This document shows positions 49,090-51,754 of a stretch of 51,754 nucleotides of DNA, in pieces. How positions within the stretch are numbered: position 1 is the first letter of the stretch; each line of letters begins with the position of its first letter. Under the pieces are notes generated by a model, which made no database searches, was not told the origin of the DNA, and worked only from the letters and a program-made list of their open reading frames with translations. The stretch comes from a virus. The DNA is taken from IMG/VR virus record IMGVR_UViG_3300046488_000201, positions 1-51,754 of that record. The stretch is one strand, 5' to 3'. Both the position numbers and the translations under genes were made by a program.

Positions 49090-49478
49090 CGGACTGCCTT
49101 CGCCATCCGAACCTTCACCCTCACGAACTGCATCGCGGCTTCCGCCAGGCGCGTGGCCGCGAGCACGGCCGCGTCCTCGCGTTCCACGTGGGCGCCGCGC
49201 TCGTGCGCCATGCGATCGAGGTAATCGAGCACGATCGAATCCGGCAGTTGATCGAGCAGGGACAGCGGGAAGCCCTGGACGCCGCTGGTGAGCCGGGAGA
49301 ACTGGGCCTCGCTCATCCGACAGTCGCCAGCGAGCGCCTTGCGCGCCGTCCCTCCGGCGTCGATCGCATCGTTGAGGCACCGCAGGGCGAGGCGCTTGTC
49401 ATCGCGATCGACGAGCGCCGCGTCCGGCTCCTCGTGGTAACGCGTGGTAAGTGCATTCCCTAGCGTTGCAGTGCTCAT
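49086..49478 (-). CDS. Early regulator, CII-like (130 aa)
   Basis: The pattern LRCLNDAIDAGGTARKALAG, then MSEAQFSRLTSGVQGFPLSL and LPDSIVLDYLDRMAHERGAH is that of a well-known group of phage early regulators with a helix-turn-helix. It is the first gene after Cro, as CII is in lambda. It probably decides lysis or lysogeny by activating promoters. Activity is inferred from place and fold. Confidence 0.7.
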   Translation of the reverse strand: MSTATLGNALTTRYHEEPDAALVDRDDKRLALRCLNDAIDAGGTARKALAGDCRMSEAQFSRLTSGVQGFPLSLLDQLPDSIVLDYLDRMAHERGAHVEREDAAVLAATRLAEAAMQFVRVKVRMAKAVR

Positions 49479-49524
49479 CGGCGGGATCCTTCTGCTCGTG
49501 AACCTCAGTCAGCCCACCACCACG

Positions 49525-49547
49525 CCGGGCGCCCCATCAGCGCCCGG
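49525..49547. terminator. Hairpin after the Cro-like gene
   Basis: CCGGGCGC and GCGCCCGG form a perfect 8-bp stem with loop CCCATCA, the same loop as at 15193-15221; the core GGCGCCCCATCAGCGC is shared. It lies 8 bases past the Cro-like stop. On the plus strand TCCCTTCTC follows. It may limit transcription of the early operon. Confidence 0.55.
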
Positions 49548-49554
49548 TCCCTTC

Positions 49555-49776
49555 TCACGCTGCGGCCTCAGTCGACTCCATGTACCGGCGTATTGGCTGG
49601 CCGAGGGCCTTGGCGAGCTTCTTTGCGGTCCGCGCGGTCTGGAATTCGCCCCGGAAGAATCGCGTGACAGTCATTTCCGAGACGTGGGCTGCCCGGGCCA
49701 GATCCCGCTGCAGCCAGCCCTTGGCCGCCATGTCTTCTTGCAGCGCCTGAACCTTGAACCTGACCGTTGCTCTCAT
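49555..49776 (-). CDS. Cro-like HTH repressor (73 aa)
   Basis: AAKGWLQRDLARAAHVSEMT, then VTRFFRGEFQTARTAKKLAK is a standard Xre helix-turn-helix of 50-60 residues. The start ATG lies inside the left arm of the operator palindrome, and no ribosome site is seen, so the mRNA may be leaderless. It is divergent from the CI-like gene. Size and place are those of Cro. Confidence 0.85.
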   Translation of the reverse strand: MRATVRFKVQALQEDMAAKGWLQRDLARAAHVSEMTVTRFFRGEFQTARTAKKLAKALGQPIRRYMESTEAAA

Positions 49777-49811
49777 TGTGAGGAAACGATAGCGCCTGAG
49801 TTCTCACAATG
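49774..49811. promoter_or_regulatory. Operator inverted repeat CATTGTGAG-N20-CTCACAATG
   Basis: A perfect 9-base inverted repeat lies between the divergent Cro-like and CI-like genes. The left arm, extended by two bases, also contains CTCA-TTG-TGAG. A third, weaker half-site (ACAATGAG) occurs at about 49838. It is the obvious binding place for the two repressors. Confidence 0.75.
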
Positions 49812-49815
49812 TCAA
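49786..49815 (-). promoter_or_regulatory. Promoter for the Cro-like gene and early operon
   Basis: Minus strand: TTGACA (49815-49810), an 18-base spacer, then TATCGT (49791-49786). The -35 is a perfect consensus; the -10 matches 4 of 6. Transcription would start about at the ATG of the Cro-like gene. The right operator arm overlaps the -35. Confidence 0.6.
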
Positions 49816-49831
49816 GAACATTTTTTATCAC

Positions 49832-50320
49832 GTGCTAACAATGAGGGAAATGGCGGTGGTAGGCTTCGTGACGATGGCTTCGCCGCGTCCAGTTTTTCAT
49901 CCTGAACTAGGCCGGTTTTTCGTGGACCTACGCGAGCGGCAGACGTCCTGGAATCAGAACGCCGCGGGGAGGATGGCCGAGGAGCGGGCGCTCCCAGGCC
50001 TATCGCGCAAGGTGCTTCCCAGGCTGGAGCACGGCAAGATTAAGAACTTGGAGCCCGAGACGTTGCGCTCGTTGGCCGCGCTCTACAACGTCTCGTACGA
50101 GTGGCTCGTGCACCACTGGGTGAGGATCCGCTACAGCGTAGACGTGAAGGCCCAGCCGATCGCCCCACCCCCTTTCCGGCCAGGCGAAAAGGAGATGCTC
50201 GCTGCGCTCCGCAAATTGACAGACGAAGGCCGCCACGAGGTGCTCGACGTGATCAGGGGCAAACTCAAACGGGCCTCTCGGTCGGCGCGCGACCGGCCTC
50301 CGCGCGCCTCGGGTTTTTAA
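49832..50320 (+). CDS. CI-like repressor, Xre HTH (up to 162 aa)
   Basis: FFVDLRERQTSWNQNAAGRM, then LSRKVLPRLEHGKIKNLEPE and LRSLAALYNVSYEWLVHHWV form the DNA-binding domain. The rest is a linker and a helix (EKEMLAALRKLTDEGRHEVL) as in short repressors without a peptidase part. The start is uncertain: GTG 49832, ATG 49841, ATG 49850 and ATG 49874 are all in frame, and none has a strong ribosome site. It would hold the lysogenic state. Confidence 0.8.
   Translation: MLTMREMAVVGFVTMASPRPVFHPELGRFFVDLRERQTSWNQNAAGRMAEERALPGLSRKVLPRLEHGKIKNLEPETLRSLAALYNVSYEWLVHHWVRIRYSVDVKAQPIAPPPFRPGEKEMLAALRKLTDEGRHEVLDVIRGKLKRASRSARDRPPRASGF
50284..50318 (+). terminator. Intrinsic terminator overlapping the CI-like stop
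   Basis: GGCGCGC and GCGCGCC (50284-50290, 50302-50308) form a perfect 7-bp stem with an 11-base loop, followed by TCGGGTTTTT. The T-run touches the stop codon. A second hairpin, CGCCGCG/CGCGGCG, follows at about 50322-50343. Confidence 0.65.
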
Positions 50321-50384
50321 TCGCCGCGTCAAGCCCCGCGGCGCATACTGCCCGAGTGATCCCATTTGAACGCCGGAGGACGCG

Positions 50385-50717
50385 ATGAAGAAATGCCCAC
50401 TCTGCGGACTCGTGAATCCTGATACGTCCGTCGGCTGCGATTGCGGCTACTCGTTCGCTGGTGGCGTGCACATGATGGCGCCGCCGAGGGCCGCCGCGCG
50501 CCCGGCCGCGTACGGTTTCCTCGTCCTCGTGCATTCCGTCTTGTGGTGTGGCGTCGCGGTCGCCGCGGTCGTCGCCGGAATCTCGTTGTTCATGACCACG
50601 CCAGCGAACGCCATCCAGCAGAGCGCCATCGGTTCCTTCGTCGCGCCGCCGCTCATCGCCTACGTGCTGGCGCGCGCGTTCGACGAGTTGGCCCTTCGTT
50701 GGCCGCCCACCGCGTGA
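50385..50717 (+). CDS. Zinc-ribbon membrane protein before the integrase (110 aa)
   Basis: CPLCGLVNPDTSVGCDCGYSF is a zinc ribbon (CxxC and CxC) at the N-terminus. Two membrane spans follow: about 43-68 (GFLVLVHSVLWCGVAVAAVV) and 80-96. CCGGAGG lies 6 bases before the ATG. It overlaps the integrase start by GTGA, so it is expressed with it from the lysogeny side. It may act in prophage-mediated exclusion; the role is unknown. Confidence 0.7.
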   Translation: MKKCPLCGLVNPDTSVGCDCGYSFAGGVHMMAPPRAAARPAAYGFLVLVHSVLWCGVAVAAVVAGISLFMTTPANAIQQSAIGSFVAPPLIAYVLARAFDELALRWPPTA

Positions 50718-51754
50718 GCATCTACATCCGGCCCGACTCGAAATATTACTGGATGACGCTCGAGCGCCGCGGCGCGCGGCCGATCCAGAAGAGCACGCGC
50801 GTCCCGCACGAGGCGGCGACGCCCGCGCAGCGCAAGGCGAACCAAGCGCTCGCCGACGAGATCTACCACGCCGCGATGGGCGACCTCGCGCGCGAACAGT
50901 TCCGGCTGCCGACGCACCAGGTGACGCAGACGTTCGACGCGTGGGCGACCTGGTATGACGCGAACGTCATCGCGACGCACCGCGGAGCCGAGCGCGAACG
51001 CGAGATCCTCGCGGTGCTGCGCAAGACCTTCGGTTCGATCGCGCTGGGTGATCTCGATCGCACCGTGGTGACCGAGTGGATGACTGCGCGCGCCGCGACG
51101 GTCTCCGCGCGCACCGTCAACCGCGAGATGGATGTCCTGAAAGCGATGTTGCGCGCGGCCGTCGAGCACCGTGAGATCGTGGCGTCCCCGATCGCCGGGA
51201 TGCGCCGCCTGCAGGTGCGGCGGCCGCAACGGCGCCTCCTGAAGCCCGCCGAAGAGGACCGCCTCCTGAAGCTGCTCGCCCCGGACATCCGCGCGATCGT
51301 CATCATGGGGCTCGACACGCTCTGCCGGCTGGGAGACATCCTGGATTTGCGGCGCGACCAGGACCATGGCCGCGATCTCTGGATTGGCGACCCGAAGGAC
51401 CCGCGCCAGGCCGAGCCCTACACGGTGCCCGTGAGCAAGCGCCTGCGCGCCGCCCTGGACGCGCTCCCGAAGACGAAGAAGCAGGCCTACTACTTCCCCG
51501 CCCGGCGCGTCGCCACGACCGAGCGGGACCGCCGGAACGCCATCGCGCATGCGCTCAAGCGCGCCTGCAAACGCGCGCGGCCAAAGATCCCCTATGGCCG
51601 CAACGTCGGCGGCATCACGTTCCACTGGGCGACCAGGCGCACGGGCGCCACGCGGATGATTCAGGCGGGCATCGACCCGGCGACCGTGCAGCGCGTGGGC
51701 CACTGGCGGCGGGCGGACGTCGTCCTCGAGATCTACGGTGAGGGGAGCACGGCG
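50714..51754 (+). CDS. Integrase, tyrosine recombinase (partial at window end)
   Basis: N-terminal arm part SIYIRPDSKYYWMTLERRGA (1-60); core-binding part around 70-170; catalytic Arg in LDTLCRLGDILDL; FHWATRRTGATRMIQAG with His and Arg; VGHWRRADVVLEIYG with His and the nucleophile Tyr. The GTG start at 50714 is fixed by GTGA overlap with the zinc-ribbon gene. The frame is still open at the last base. It continues at the left end of the window (2-106), giving about 379 residues, and attP follows. It inserts the phage into a tRNA-Ala gene. Confidence 0.92.
   Translation, partial: MSIYIRPDSKYYWMTLERRGARPIQKSTRVPHEAATPAQRKANQALADEIYHAAMGDLAREQFRLPTHQVTQTFDAWATWYDANVIATHRGAEREREILAVLRKTFGSIALGDLDRTVVTEWMTARAATVSARTVNREMDVLKAMLRAAVEHREIVASPIAGMRRLQVRRPQRRLLKPAEEDRLLKLLAPDIRAIVIMGLDTLCRLGDILDLRRDQDHGRDLWIGDPKDPRQAEPYTVPVSKRLRAALDALPKTKKQAYYFPARRVATTERDRRNAIAHALKRACKRARPKIPYGRNVGGITFHWATRRTGATRMIQAGIDPATVQRVGHWRRADVVLEIYGEGSTA

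Noticed and set aside
1-51754. CRISPR array
   Set aside because: No regularly spaced repeats were seen in any gap; gaps are all below 300 bases.
1-51754. Mu-like transposable phage
   Set aside because: No transposase, no MuB-like ATPase; integrase and attP are present. Head genes are lambda-type.

Overview
The window is a temperate tailed phage (siphovirus type) of a GC-rich bacterium. The head genes follow lambda order almost exactly: Nu1-like small terminase, gpA-like large terminase, gpW, portal, ClpP-type protease, gpD-like decoration protein, gpE-like capsid, FII-like connector, terminator, Z-like protein and tail tube. They are followed by G/GT chaperones and a 1286-residue tape measure. 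I see no rRNA, complete tRNA, transposase or CRISPR array. The host cannot be named from the sequence; three Sec signal peptides and a lipobox protein only say that it has a Sec pathway and lipoproteins. The circular form is suggested because the integrase runs off the right end, a matching C-terminus reads in at the left end, and the two ends share 7 bases. Right after that C-terminus lies the 3' part of a tRNA-Ala(CGC) gene, the usual place for attP. Layout, left to right. 2-250: integrase C-terminus, attP and a hairpin. 467-5144 (minus): end of the late operon, with small membrane and exported proteins, a DUF5675 protein and a beta-propeller plus glycosidase-like tail protein. 5193-5528 (plus): an isolated lipoprotein. 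5482-14223 (minus): tail fibre, tail-tip hub, tape measure, and chaperones with a -1 frameshift site. 14337-15182 (plus): a second tyrosine recombinase. 15310-18700 (minus): a complete diversity-generating retroelement (DGR). 18725-26850 (minus): tail tube, head-tail joining and head genes. 26912-29329 (minus): a glycosyltransferase and methyltransferase cassette. 29444-32410: small proteins and terminase. 32479-49478 (minus): a long early and middle operon with a HerA-like ATPase, DUF1064 nuclease, replication proteins, HD hydrolase, HNH endonuclease, ParB-like protein, a shortened acyl-carrier-like protein and many tiny genes. 49555-51754: a divergent Cro/CI-type switch, a zinc-ribbon membrane protein and the integrase. 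The strongest signal is the DGR: a reverse transcriptase with IGNLLSQ and YVDD motifs, an Avd-like helical protein, a template repeat (TR, 16812-16927) and a C-terminal variable repeat (VR, 17383-17498) in a C-type-lectin-like protein. All 11 coding differences between TR and VR fall at adenines of TR. A hairpin sits 20 bases past VR, as in known DGRs. The retroelement lies in the tail operon and probably diversifies a receptor-binding tip protein. Most minus-strand genes overlap by ATGA or GTGA, so early and late blocks each look like long polycistronic, translationally coupled units.
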